This document shows, piece by piece, positions 16,010 through 23,648 of a DNA stretch of 35,828 nt (position 1 is its first letter; each line of letters starts with the position of its first letter). The position numbers and the translations under genes were made by a program. The stretch is from Erysipelotrichaceae bacterium (lineage in GTDB: Bacteria > Bacillota_I > Bacilli_A > Erysipelotrichales > Coprobacillaceae), in NCBI GenBank assembly GCA_021201655.1, contig JAJQEL010000011.1, positions 1 through 35,828 on the forward strand. Reading direction: 5' to 3'. Below the pieces are notes generated by a model. The model was not told the DNA's origin and did not search any database. It saw only the letters and a list, made by a program, of their open reading frames with translations.

Positions 16010-17632
16010 ATGAAATATCAAGTAAAAGAGTTAAAAAATTATAAAAATATACAGAACAAATATAAAGTCAATTCTTTACTCGCAAAGATATTGGATGGGC
16101 ATGATTATGATGAAAAAACTTTACAGGATTTTTTAAATCCTAGGCTTATTTATCATGATTTTTCTTTGTTTTCAGAGGCTGATATGACATTGGATAGGAT
16201 TCATGATGCTATTGAAAATCAGGAAAAAATATGTATTTATGGTGATTATGATTGTGATGGTATATTAGCGACAGCAATATTGGTCGAGGCTTTTAAAGAA
16301 TTAGATGTTCAAGTTGGTTATCATATTCCATCTCGTTATAATGATGGTTATGGATTAAATGTCAATAGAGTGAAACAAATAGCACAAAAGGGTTATACCT
16401 TAATTATTACGGTTGATAATGGAGTGAAAGCTTTTGAAGCGATTGAAACAGCTAATGAATTAGGAGTTGATGTCATCATCACGGATCACCATCAAATGGA
16501 TATAGATTTACCTGATGCCTGTACCGTTATTCATACAAAAATTTCACCAGATTATCCTTTTAAAGAAATATCTGGAGGTTTTGTTGCGTATAAGCTTGCT
16601 AGTGCCTTATTAGGACATCAAGATAAGTATTTATATACTTTAGCAGCTATTACGACAATTTCAGACATGATGCCTTTACTGGATGAAAACAGGTCATTAT
16701 TACAACGTGGTTTGATTTTTATGAATGAGGAAAAATATCCTCAATTAGAATTATTATTGGGAGAAAATCAGAAATATACTTCTACTACAATAGGTTATAT
16801 TATAGCTCCTAAGATTAATTCATTTGGTCGATTACCTGAAATATGTAATCCCAATTATTTAGTCAAGTATTTCTTAAAAGATGCTTCTAAAGATCTATTA
16901 ATGAAAATATCAACACTTGCAACACAAATCAATAATAAACGTAAAACGATGACATTACAACAATATAGTCTTGCAAAAGATGCTATTAATGATAATTATC
17001 TTTATTTTTCATCATCTGAAGTTCATGAAGGACTCATAGGACTTATTGCATCACGTTATACTAGACAATATGAAAGGCCTAGTTTTGTGATGCATTATGA
17101 TAAAGAAAATCATCTTTATAAAGGCAGTGCACGTAGTGTTGATGGTTTTTCTTTACATGATTTTTTTATGCAGCATCAAAGTTTATTGGATAATTTTGGT
17201 GGACATGATAAAGCAGGAGGTTTTAGTGTAAAAGAAGAATATTACGAAGATCTTCATAAGGCGATTGAAAATAGCCTAAAAAATGTTACTTTAGCTTCTA
17301 TTAAAGAAATTATCTTATTAGAGGAAGAAGATATAACAGTATCTAATGTAGAATCTTTATCACATTTAGAACCATTTGGACAAGAAAATGAAGAACCCTT
17401 ATTTCTACTTAGAAATGTACCTGTTGAACGTTTATATCTATTAAGCGAAGGTAAGCATTTAAAAATGGATATTGCTTATAAAAATATTAGGCTTTATGCT
17501 TTATATTTCCATCATGGTAAAGATTTAGAAACAATTGAAGCTAAAGATAAAATTAATCTTATAGGTACATTAGAAATTAATGAATTTAGAAATACCAAAA
17601 ATATTAATTTTATGATTAAGGATATTATTTAA
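16010..17632 (+). CDS. recJ: Single-stranded-DNA-specific exonuclease RecJ
   Basis: RecJ degrades single-stranded DNA 5' to 3' in recombination and repair. DHH-family motifs are intact: GDYDCDG (D79, D81, D83), TVDNG, TDHHQ (D159-H160-H161) and TISDMMPL, then the DHHA1 part with GSARSVDGFSLH and GGHDKAGGF, and a C-terminal OB-like domain. At 540 residues it resembles the compact RecJ core and lacks the C-terminal extension of the Bacillus protein (786 residues). No good ribosome binding site sits at the usual distance, so translation may be coupled to the gene ending one base upstream. A strong terminator follows. Confidence 0.95.
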   Translation: MKYQVKELKNYKNIQNKYKVNSLLAKILDGHDYDEKTLQDFLNPRLIYHDFSLFSEADMTLDRIHDAIENQEKICIYGDYDCDGILATAILVEAFKELDVQVGYHIPSRYNDGYGLNVNRVKQIAQKGYTLIITVDNGVKAFEAIETANELGVDVIITDHHQMDIDLPDACTVIHTKISPDYPFKEISGGFVAYKLASALLGHQDKYLYTLAAITTISDMMPLLDENRSLLQRGLIFMNEEKYPQLELLLGENQKYTSTTIGYIIAPKINSFGRLPEICNPNYLVKYFLKDASKDLLMKISTLATQINNKRKTMTLQQYSLAKDAINDNYLYFSSSEVHEGLIGLIASRYTRQYERPSFVMHYDKENHLYKGSARSVDGFSLHDFFMQHQSLLDNFGGHDKAGGFSVKEEYYEDLHKAIENSLKNVTLASIKEIILLEEEDITVSNVESLSHLEPFGQENEEPLFLLRNVPVERLYLLSEGKHLKMDIAYKNIRLYALYFHHGKDLETIEAKDKINLIGTLEINEFRNTKNINFMIKDII

Positions 17633-17642
17633 AGCAAATACT

Positions 17643-17673
17643 GGATATACAGATTAACTGTATATCCTTTTTT
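17643..17673 (+). terminator. Terminator of recJ
   Basis: GGATATACAG (17643-17652) pairs with CTGTATATCC (17658-17667), loop ATTAA, then six T. Confidence 0.96.
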
Positions 17674-17679
17674 AAAATA

Positions 17680-17708
17680 TTGATATTATCAATTATTTTC
17701 ATTATAAT
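17680..17708 (+). promoter_or_regulatory. Promoter of the exonuclease–ASCH pair
   Basis: TTGATA (17680-17685), 17 bp, TATAAT (17703-17708), directly after the recJ terminator. Confidence 0.88.
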
Positions 17709-17736
17709 CATATTTGTAGAAAGTATGGTGAATAAT

Positions 17737-18249
17737 ATGAAATATGTAAGGAAACTTGTTGATAATTATTGTGTCATGGATTTAGAGACAGCAGGATTAT
17801 CACCTTATAAGAATGATATTATTGAGATTTGTATATTAAAAGTGAGAAACAATCAAATTGTCGATCAATATGTTCAACTAGTCAATCCAGGTTATAAAGT
17901 AAATCGATATATTACTCATCTTACAGGTATAACAAACACTATGTTGAAAAATCAACCTACACTAAATACTTTAAGGAATGAGGTAGTAACTTTTATTGGT
18001 CATGATATCATTGTTGGTCATAATACCAACTTTGATGTTAGATTTTTACAAGTGGGTTTAAATGAAACATTTGATAATGAATATGTTGATACTTTGCAGT
18101 ACAGTAGGAAACTATATCCACAGTTATCTCATCATTCTCTATCTGACATGTCTGAATATCTCAATTTATCAAAAAATACACACCGAGCTTTAGATGATTG
18201 TATATGTACCAAAGAATTATATGATTGTATTAAGGATAAAATGTTATGA
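17737..18249 (+). CDS. DEDDh 3'-5' exonuclease (DnaQ/PolC epsilon-like)
   Basis: This 170-residue stand-alone exonuclease has all catalytic residues: MDLETAG (Asp and Glu, motif I), VGHNTNFDVRFL (motif II Asp) and HRALDD (motif III His and Asp). It resembles the proofreading domain of DNA polymerase III and could act in proofreading, repair or RNA trimming; the substrate is not readable. A longer frame from 17680 would begin inside the -35 box; GGTGA five bases before 17737 sets the start. Its last four bases overlap the ASCH gene. Confidence 0.88.
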   Translation: MKYVRKLVDNYCVMDLETAGLSPYKNDIIEICILKVRNNQIVDQYVQLVNPGYKVNRYITHLTGITNTMLKNQPTLNTLRNEVVTFIGHDIIVGHNTNFDVRFLQVGLNETFDNEYVDTLQYSRKLYPQLSHHSLSDMSEYLNLSKNTHRALDDCICTKELYDCIKDKML

Positions 18250-18629
18250 AGCAAGTATTAATGTCCATTAAACCACAATATGTTAAACAAATTATCGATG
18301 GAACAAAAACCATAGAATATCGTAAAACGAGATTTCATCAAAATGTAGATAGTATTATAATATATGCTTCATCTCCAATTAAGAAAGTTATAGGTGAAGT
18401 TGAATTATTAGATACTTTAGTAGATTCACCAAGTAAAATATGGGATCAAACATATTTGCATGGTGGTTGTACTAAGGATGAATTTGATGCTTATTATAAA
18501 GGTAAAGATAAAGCAATAGCTTATGTATTAGGAAATGTCACATTGTATGATAATCCTAAAACATTGGTTGATTATGGTATATATTATTATCCACAATCTT
18601 ATGTGTATTTGAGAGAGTTAGAAAGCTGA
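18246..18629 (+). CDS. ASCH domain protein
   Basis: This 127-residue protein matches the ASCH fold: the opening MKQVLMSIKPQYVKQIIDG, then KTIEYRKTRF, a central IIIYASSPIKKVIGEVEL strand pair, and a C-terminal PQSYVYL strand. The ASCH domain is related to PUA and is thought to bind RNA or act on modified nucleosides; some members hydrolyse N4-acetylcytidine. Which applies here is unknown. It overlaps the exonuclease by 4 nt (ATGA), so the two are co-translated and may act on the same nucleic-acid substrate, which is inference. Confidence 0.72.
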   Translation: MKQVLMSIKPQYVKQIIDGTKTIEYRKTRFHQNVDSIIIYASSPIKKVIGEVELLDTLVDSPSKIWDQTYLHGGCTKDEFDAYYKGKDKAIAYVLGNVTLYDNPKTLVDYGIYYYPQSYVYLRELES

Positions 18630-18703
18630 AATAATTTCAAATGTTATGTCATGAGCATACCAAAATGCCTCTAAAATGGATTATAATAGTGATAGGTGAT
18701 AAA

Positions 18704-19687
18704 ATGATAAGGAAAATATTTTACTATATAAAATTGGTGTTAGCTTTCTTTTTAATTTTAATTATTATTTTTGGTGGTACATCAATCATAAATTATGGAT
18801 TAAATAAAAATAATATTTTGGGTATTTTGATGTTACTTTTTATTGTTGGTTTATTATTATATAGTGCCTATAAACATCAGCCGACAAACAAATTACAAAT
18901 AAATCCAGTAGCAATAAAGATTATTGTGGTTGTTATAGTATTATCAGTTGTTAGTGTCATGTCAAATAATAGTGATGAAACGGAAACCTATGTATCAGAT
19001 TCTGAGGAAACAAATATCGATTATGATGTAATACATAAAAGCTTTGTTGAATCATTAAAAGCGAATGCTTCTAAGAATAATCTTACGTTATATCATATTG
19101 ATCTTGATGAAGATAGTCATGTTATAACAGTTTATATTGATAATTATCAAGGTGAAGAAATTTCATCTAATGATGAAGCATATGAGGCAATCTATAATTA
19201 TGTATCAAGATATATTAATCTTAATAATGATATTAATATAACAATCCAATTTGGTAATGTCATTAATAATCAAAGTAAAATTTATACTGTTGATAACTAT
19301 TATCAAGTATCACATACTAAAAATATTTATGGTTACTATTTTTTAAGGGCAAGTGATGTGGTGAAATATCAAACAGAAGAATTATTTACTTTATATGATA
19401 AAGATGTATCCTATAGTGATTTAATTTCTATTCTTAATAGAGATATTGATAGTATTGTTAATAGTGGTGTTGAGATAGCTGATTTTTCTACTATTCATGA
19501 TTATGAAGTTGACGGTATTTATGATATAACCCAATATGGTGTTATTAGAAATAATGGTAGTGGTGATAGTAATTATAATGTTGGCGATTATTCAAATGCT
19601 TATGATTTTTATTTAGAAAATCAAGATGTATTAAGTGAAGATGAAGCTTATGAAATATATTATGATGAATATGGAGAATATGATTAA
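18704..19687 (+). CDS. Unknown membrane-anchored protein
   Basis: I do not recognise this 327-residue protein. Three hydrophobic segments lie in the first 95 residues (about 8-27, 36-55 and 70-88). A linker rich in Ser, Asp and Glu follows, then a soluble domain of about 200 residues with YHIDLDEDSHVITVYIDNY and a very acidic, Tyr-rich C-terminus. The topology suggests an extracytoplasmic domain. A frame open from 18641 is rejected; AGGTGAT lies three bases before 18704, the spacing seen in other genes here. A TATAAT upstream is too close to act as a normal promoter. An AT-rich hairpin overlaps its stop. High Asn, Asp and Tyr content may indicate a lineage-specific gene. Confidence 0.75.
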   Translation: MIRKIFYYIKLVLAFFLILIIIFGGTSIINYGLNKNNILGILMLLFIVGLLLYSAYKHQPTNKLQINPVAIKIIVVVIVLSVVSVMSNNSDETETYVSDSEETNIDYDVIHKSFVESLKANASKNNLTLYHIDLDEDSHVITVYIDNYQGEEISSNDEAYEAIYNYVSRYINLNNDINITIQFGNVINNQSKIYTVDNYYQVSHTKNIYGYYFLRASDVVKYQTEELFTLYDKDVSYSDLISILNRDIDSIVNSGVEIADFSTIHDYEVDGIYDITQYGVIRNNGSGDSNYNVGDYSNAYDFYLENQDVLSEDEAYEIYYDEYGEYD

Positions 19688-19704
19688 TATTCTCTATTTT
19701 CTTT
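19674..19704 (+). terminator. Probable terminator of the membrane protein gene
   Basis: GAGAATAT (19674-19681) pairs with ATATTCTC (19687-19694), loop GATTA, followed by TATTTTCTTT. The stop codon TAA spans loop and stem. Confidence 0.65.
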
Positions 19705-19843
19705 CCATTAAATTGATTGTTATAGAATATGTAATTCTATATAATCATATTATACAAATAGATAAATCACAAAATTTCTTTCCAGTTTTTCAAAATAAGC
19801 TAAAAAAATGTTATTATTTTGTGAAAATATATGATAGATAATC

Positions 19844-19872
19844 TTTATTATCATAAAAAAATTTGATATAAT
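19844..19872 (+). promoter_or_regulatory. Promoter of apt
   Basis: TATAAT at 19867-19872 with a weak TTTATT -35 at 19844-19849 (17 bp). The 150 bp before it hold only AT-rich hairpins (for example 19721-19741) and no supported gene. Confidence 0.6.
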
Positions 19873-19902
19873 GTTGTCTGTATAAGAGGAGGAAGTATAC
19901 CG

Positions 19903-20415
19903 ATGGACTTAAAAGAGTATATTGCTGACATTCCTGATTTTCCAAGTGAAGGCGTATTATTTAGAGATGTAACACCTTTATTGGCTGATAAGGATGCTTA
20001 CAAAGAATCTATTCGTTTATTAGCTGATTTTGCTAAGGATAAGAATGTAGATGTTGTGGCTGGCCCTGAAGCACGAGGATTTTTATTTGGTTGTCCTGTA
20101 GCTGTTGAATTAGGTTGCGGATTTGTTCCAGTTAGAAAACCTGGTAAGTTACCTAGAGAAGTTGTTTCTAAAGAATATTCATTAGAGTATGGAACAAATG
20201 AGATTCAAATGCATAGTGACAGTATTAAGCCAGGACAGAATGTCTTGATAGTAGATGATTTATTAGCAACTGGTGGAACTGTAGAAGCAGCTATTTCATT
20301 GATTGAACAAATGGGAGGAAATGTCGTTGGAGTTGCCTTTTTAATTGAATTAGAAGCTTTAAAAGGTATTGATTTATTAAAGGGTTATGATGTTTACTCT
20401 GTGTTAAAGTATTAA
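19903..20415 (+). CDS. apt: Adenine phosphoribosyltransferase
   Basis: The enzyme salvages adenine to AMP using PRPP. The N-terminus [31 protein letters not shown], and the PRPP-binding motif [17 protein letters not shown] (about residues 120-136) are canonical. The length of 170 residues is standard. GAGGAGG precedes the ATG. The pair apt-relA is conserved in Firmicutes. A terminator separates the two here, so relA may be only partly co-transcribed. Confidence 0.97.
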   Translation: MDLKEYIADIPDFPSEGVLFRDVTPLLADKDAYKESIRLLADFAKDKNVDVVAGPEARGFLFGCPVAVELGCGFVPVRKPGKLPREVVSKEYSLEYGTNEIQMHSDSIKPGQNVLIVDDLLATGGTVEAAISLIEQMGGNVVGVAFLIELEALKGIDLLKGYDVYSVLKY

Positions 20416-20438
20416 AAAAGAGACACAGTCTCTTTTTT
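20414..20438 (+). terminator. Terminator between apt and relA
   Basis: AAAAAAGAGAC pairs with GTCTCTTTTTT around ACA. The hairpin starts at the apt stop codon and sits 32 bp before relA. Confidence 0.9.
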
Positions 20439-20469
20439 CATAAAATATATTATGTAAGGAGGAGAGAAT

Positions 20470-22683
20470 ATGGAATATAAAGGTGCTAATGATACGATTA
20501 CTTTTGAAGATGTTTTAGAGAGTTGTTCAACTTATATTACAAAAGAAGAAAGTATTGCCCTCATTCAAAAAGCTTATGATTATATAATGGTGAAACATGA
20601 AGGACAAAAACGTAAAAGTGGTGAACCTTATACAATTCATCTCATATGGGTTGCTTATATTCTCACTACTTTACAAACTGGTCCTACGACAATTGCGGCA
20701 GGCTTACTCCATGATGTGATGGAAGATTGTGATGTTTCGCGTGAAGAGATGATTGAAAACTTTGGTGAAGAGATAACAACTTTAGTAGAAGGAGTTACCA
20801 AAATTGGTAAAATGCCTTTTATGGATGAAGCGGATATGTATGCTGAGAATCATCGTAAGATTTATGTTGCTATGGCAAAGGATATTCGTGTTATCTTAAT
20901 TAAGTTATCAGATAGACTTCATAATATGCGTACATTACAATATATGCGACCTGATAAGCAACAAAGGATTGCTAGAGAAACCTTAGAAGTTTATGCACCT
21001 ATTGCCCATCGTTTGGGTATTAATGATATAAGGGTAGAATTAGAGGATTTATGTTTATATTATCTAGATCCTAAAGCTTATTATGAGATATCTGAACTCT
21101 TAGATCAAAAATTAAGAGAACGTCAAGATTCTATTGATAAAATGGTTCACTCTGTTACAAAGCTTTTAGATGATCATCATATCGAATATCGAATCAAAGG
21201 AAGAGCAAAACATATTTATAGTATTTATAAAAAAATGGTCATTAAACATAAACGTTTTGAAGAACTATATGATTTAAATGCATTAAGAATTATTCTACAA
21301 GATAAAATGAAATGTTATGAAGTATTAGGTATTATTCATGATCAATATCGACCATTACCTGGACGATTCAAAGACTATATTGCTATGCCAAAACCGAATA
21401 TGTATCAATCACTTCATACAACAGTTATTGGTGAAGATGGCCATATTTTTGAAATACAAATAAGAACAGAGGAAATGGATGAATTAGCTGAACGAGGTGT
21501 AGCCTCTCATTGGCGTTATAAAGAAGGTACTGATTATTCTTCTAAACAAGAACAAAAAGATATTGTTAATAAATTACAATGGTTAGGTGATTTCATTTCC
21601 ATGAGTGATGAAATGAAAGATGGTGATGCCAAAGAATATTATGATTCTTTAAGACATGATATCTTTGAAGCTAACGTTTATGTCATGACACCACAAGGAA
21701 AAATTATCGAACTTCCAAATGGGGCAACACCAATTGATTTTGCTTATAAGATTCATACGGAAGTTGGTCATCATGCAGTAGGTGCTTTAGTTAACAATGT
21801 TATGGTACCTATTAATACACCACTTAAAACAGGTGATGTTTGTGAAATCAAAACCAATAAGAATTCTGGCCCTAGCGAAGATTGGCTCAAATTTGTTAAA
21901 ACTGCAAGTGCGAGAAACAAAATTAGACAATATATATCTAAACATGATGCAGAAACGCAAAAAGAAATTATTGAATTAGGACGTAAATATCTTAGAGAAG
22001 AAATTCGTAGACGTGATTTAGATGAAAAGAAATATTTGGATCCAGAAACATATAAATCTTATTTTGGTTCATTAGGTGTTAAAAATTTTGATGAATTATT
22101 AGTATTATTAGGTAAAAAACAAGCTTCACCAGTTACTTTAATAGAAAAAGTTGTTCCATCTAATACTGGTTTCTTTGAAACTTTAACAAAGATGCTCAAG
22201 AAAAACAACAATATTCAGGAAAATCAAGCCAAAAAAGGTAGTACTCCTATTAGTGTTAAAGGTGTTGATGGCTTAAAAATTCAATTATCTAAATGTTGTA
22301 ATCCAATACCTGGTGATAAGATTATTGGATACGTATCGAAGGGTCAAGGTATAAAAGTGCACCGCGAAGATTGTCCAAATATCAAAAGAGTAGAAAAAGG
22401 GCGTCTTATTGATGTTTATTGGGATTATACCAATATATCTGAAAAACGATTTGAAGCGGATGTAGAAATCCACGGCTTGGATAGACCTAATTTACTCAAT
22501 GATATCATGACTGTTTTAGGACAGGTGAAGGTTAATATACTTAATATCAATGCTGGTGTAGTTGATAGCGAAGCACAAATAAAATTAAGATTATCAGTAG
22601 AAAATGCATCAACTCTGCAAGTCGCTTTTGATAATCTCAATAAAATAGCTGGAGTTTATGAAATCCAGCGTGTTATACATTAA
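20470..22683 (+). CDS. relA: Bifunctional (p)ppGpp synthetase/hydrolase
   Basis: This Rel enzyme makes and degrades the stringent-response alarmone. The HD hydrolase domain has H57 (YTIHLIWVAY) and the HD pair H81-D82 in LLHDVMED. The synthetase domain has RIKGRAKHIYSIYKK, GRFKDYIAMPKPN (RFKD at 299-302, the basic form typical of bifunctional Rel) and YQSLHTTVIG. A TGS domain (about 395-455) and a C-terminal ACT domain (about 665-737) follow, with a conserved KCCNPIPGDKIIGY stretch between. At 737 residues it is full length and both active sites look intact. TAAGGAGGAGAG precedes the ATG. Confidence 0.97.
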   Translation: MEYKGANDTITFEDVLESCSTYITKEESIALIQKAYDYIMVKHEGQKRKSGEPYTIHLIWVAYILTTLQTGPTTIAAGLLHDVMEDCDVSREEMIENFGEEITTLVEGVTKIGKMPFMDEADMYAENHRKIYVAMAKDIRVILIKLSDRLHNMRTLQYMRPDKQQRIARETLEVYAPIAHRLGINDIRVELEDLCLYYLDPKAYYEISELLDQKLRERQDSIDKMVHSVTKLLDDHHIEYRIKGRAKHIYSIYKKMVIKHKRFEELYDLNALRIILQDKMKCYEVLGIIHDQYRPLPGRFKDYIAMPKPNMYQSLHTTVIGEDGHIFEIQIRTEEMDELAERGVASHWRYKEGTDYSSKQEQKDIVNKLQWLGDFISMSDEMKDGDAKEYYDSLRHDIFEANVYVMTPQGKIIELPNGATPIDFAYKIHTEVGHHAVGALVNNVMVPINTPLKTGDVCEIKTNKNSGPSEDWLKFVKTASARNKIRQYISKHDAETQKEIIELGRKYLREEIRRRDLDEKKYLDPETYKSYFGSLGVKNFDELLVLLGKKQASPVTLIEKVVPSNTGFFETLTKMLKKNNNIQENQAKKGSTPISVKGVDGLKIQLSKCCNPIPGDKIIGYVSKGQGIKVHREDCPNIKRVEKGRLIDVYWDYTNISEKRFEADVEIHGLDRPNLLNDIMTVLGQVKVNILNINAGVVDSEAQIKLRLSVENASTLQVAFDNLNKIAGVYEIQRVIH

Positions 22684-22706
22684 AGTGGGCAACACCCACT
22701 TTTTAT
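22682..22706 (+). terminator. Terminator of relA
   Basis: AAAGTGGG (22682-22689) pairs with CCCACTTT (22695-22702), loop CAACA, followed by T-rich sequence. Confidence 0.88.
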
Positions 22707-22764
22707 TATACAATATATTTATATAAAATGAAAGGGCTTACATTAAATTTTATTTTCATATTTT

Positions 22765-22807
22765 GCAAACGAAAACGCTTTCATTTTTATAAAAAGTGTG
22801 CTATTAT
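22765..22807 (+). promoter_or_regulatory. cre-like operator and promoter of an orphan transcript
   Basis: On the minus strand TGAAAGCGTTTTCG (22783-22770) matches the CcpA cre consensus except at the last base; the wider palindrome runs from about 22764 to 22783. It overlaps the -35 (TTTCAT, 22779-22784) of an extended -10 promoter TGCTATTAT (22799-22807), 17 bp away. This layout would give repression by CcpA or another LacI-family protein. The ccpA-like gene is in this window at 30712. Confidence 0.72.
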
Positions 22808-22849
22808 ATAGATGAAGAAAAGGAAGACACAAGGAAGGAGGTCTTAAAA

Positions 22850-22957
22850 ATGAAAGTAAAAGTTGATAATATGATGTTAAGACCTATGATGGTAGAAAAT
22901 CTTGATCTTCCAAAAGATTTTAGATTAAGTCGAGATATTCTACCCCCAAACATATAA
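22850..22957 (+). CDS. Small ORF (35 codons) of unknown function
   Basis: The ORF starts MKVKVDNMMLRPMMVENL, is Met- and charge-rich, has no membrane segment, and ends in LPPNI. It has one of the best ribosome binding sites in the window (AAGGAAGGAGG, six or so bases upstream) and follows a clear promoter. The stop is within an 8-bp hairpin (CATATAAG-TGGC-CTTATATG, 22951-22970). The same frame continues for 19 sense codons after the stop, so it could be the front of a decayed gene. No family is recognised. It may instead be a leader peptide or part of a regulatory RNA. Confidence 0.45.
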   Translation: MKVKVDNMMLRPMMVENLDLPKDFRLSRDILPPNI

Positions 22958-23289
22958 GTGGCCTTATATGAAGGTCAAAAGCTCAATAAATTAAATTTTA
23001 AGTCGCATGTTCAATAGATAAGAAATATTAATGTAGTGATTATATCAATAAAGTAAATCTTAGATATTGAAGTTTAGTGGATCCTGAGAAAGAAAGGAAA
23101 GAAAGTGTTGTTAACATTTCAATGATATGTATGAAGATGGTAATTAGTAAAATGAATGGTAGGAATGATTAACAACAAGAATTGTCGTAATTGTAAATTT
23201 CTCTCGATAATAATTTATAATAAATAAGTTGCATAGAAGTTTTACTTCTTTAGATGATAGAATAGGAGATGGAAATCTCCTATTTTTTT
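22958..23289 (+). other. Non-coding tail of the orphan transcript, with terminator
   Basis: No continuous frame exists here. Coding-like pieces occur in a second frame (about 23032-23172, with an internal TGA), compatible with a degraded gene. A 9-bp inverted repeat (TGTTGTTAA at 23106-23114, TTAACAACA at 23169-23177) could close a 54-nt loop. The unit ends in a strong terminator at 23261-23289: AATAGGAGAT pairs with ATCTCCTATT around GGAA, then a T-run. A transcript of about 475 nt is predicted. Confidence 0.6.
23261..23289 (+). terminator. Terminator of the orphan transcript
   Basis: A perfect 10-bp stem (23261-23270 with 23275-23284), loop GGAA, is followed by a T-run to 23289. It is well upstream of the hisS promoter and so ends a separate unit. 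Confidence 0.94.
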
Positions 23290-23395
23290 GAATAGGACTT
23301 TATTTATGATATATAAGATTTTTTTATAAATAATGAATGAAAGAAAAAAACGGAAAAGAATATTGTGTTTGTATGAGTTAATTTTATAAATTTCA

Positions 23396-23424
23396 TTGCA
23401 TTTTATGAGATTATATTTTATAAT
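23396..23424 (+). promoter_or_regulatory. Promoter of the hisS–aspS operon
   Basis: TTGCAT (23396-23401), 17 bp, TATAAT (23419-23424). The start site is expected near 23431, just before the T-box leader. The 100 bp between the preceding terminator and this promoter hold nothing recognisable. Confidence 0.85.
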
Positions 23425-23430
23425 GCGGTT

Positions 23431-23630
23431 GTATTCTATGAAGAAGATTAAATAGTGGAATTTGCTAGAGACATTGTGGGTGGTGTAAACAATGAAAGGA
23501 AACTATGGGACACTTTGGAGAATGTTATGAAAATAACCGTTCATTGCGTTAAGATGAAGAGTGTACGTTATTGACGTAAACTAAGGTGGTACCACGATCA
23601 TTCGTCCTTAGATAGGGACGTTTTTTATTT
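23431..23630 (+). promoter_or_regulatory. T-box leader of hisS–aspS (Asp-type specifier, overlapping His codon)
   Basis: The stem I distal element (GGGTGGTGTAAAC), the T-box AAGGTGGTACCACG (23583-23596) and the terminator CGTCC/GGACG plus T-run (23603-23626) identify a tRNA-sensing T-box. Lining it up with the tyrS T-box in this window (TAC-ACTCTGGAG) puts GAC (23509-23511) at the specifier, followed by ACTTTGGAG; CAC (23511-23513) overlaps it. The antiterminator bulge TGGT fits a tRNA with discriminator A or, by wobble, G (tRNA-Asp), but not the C73 of bacterial tRNA-His. Uncharged tRNA-Asp is therefore the likely signal. Confidence 0.93.
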
Positions 23631-23648
23631 TATAAAGGAGGAAGAGAA

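Noticed and set aside
18682-18687. TATAAT before the unknown membrane protein
   Set aside because: No -35 at 16-18 bp, and the predicted start site coincides with the ribosome binding site.
19635-19841. A 68-codon plus-strand ORF overlapping the end of the membrane protein
   Set aside because: It starts inside a real gene in another frame, crosses its probable terminator and has no ribosome binding site.
23509-23513. Reading the hisS T-box as a simple histidine sensor
   Set aside because: Alignment to the tyrS leader and the TGGT bulge both favour tRNA-Asp; the CAC overlap is kept only as a possible second codon.
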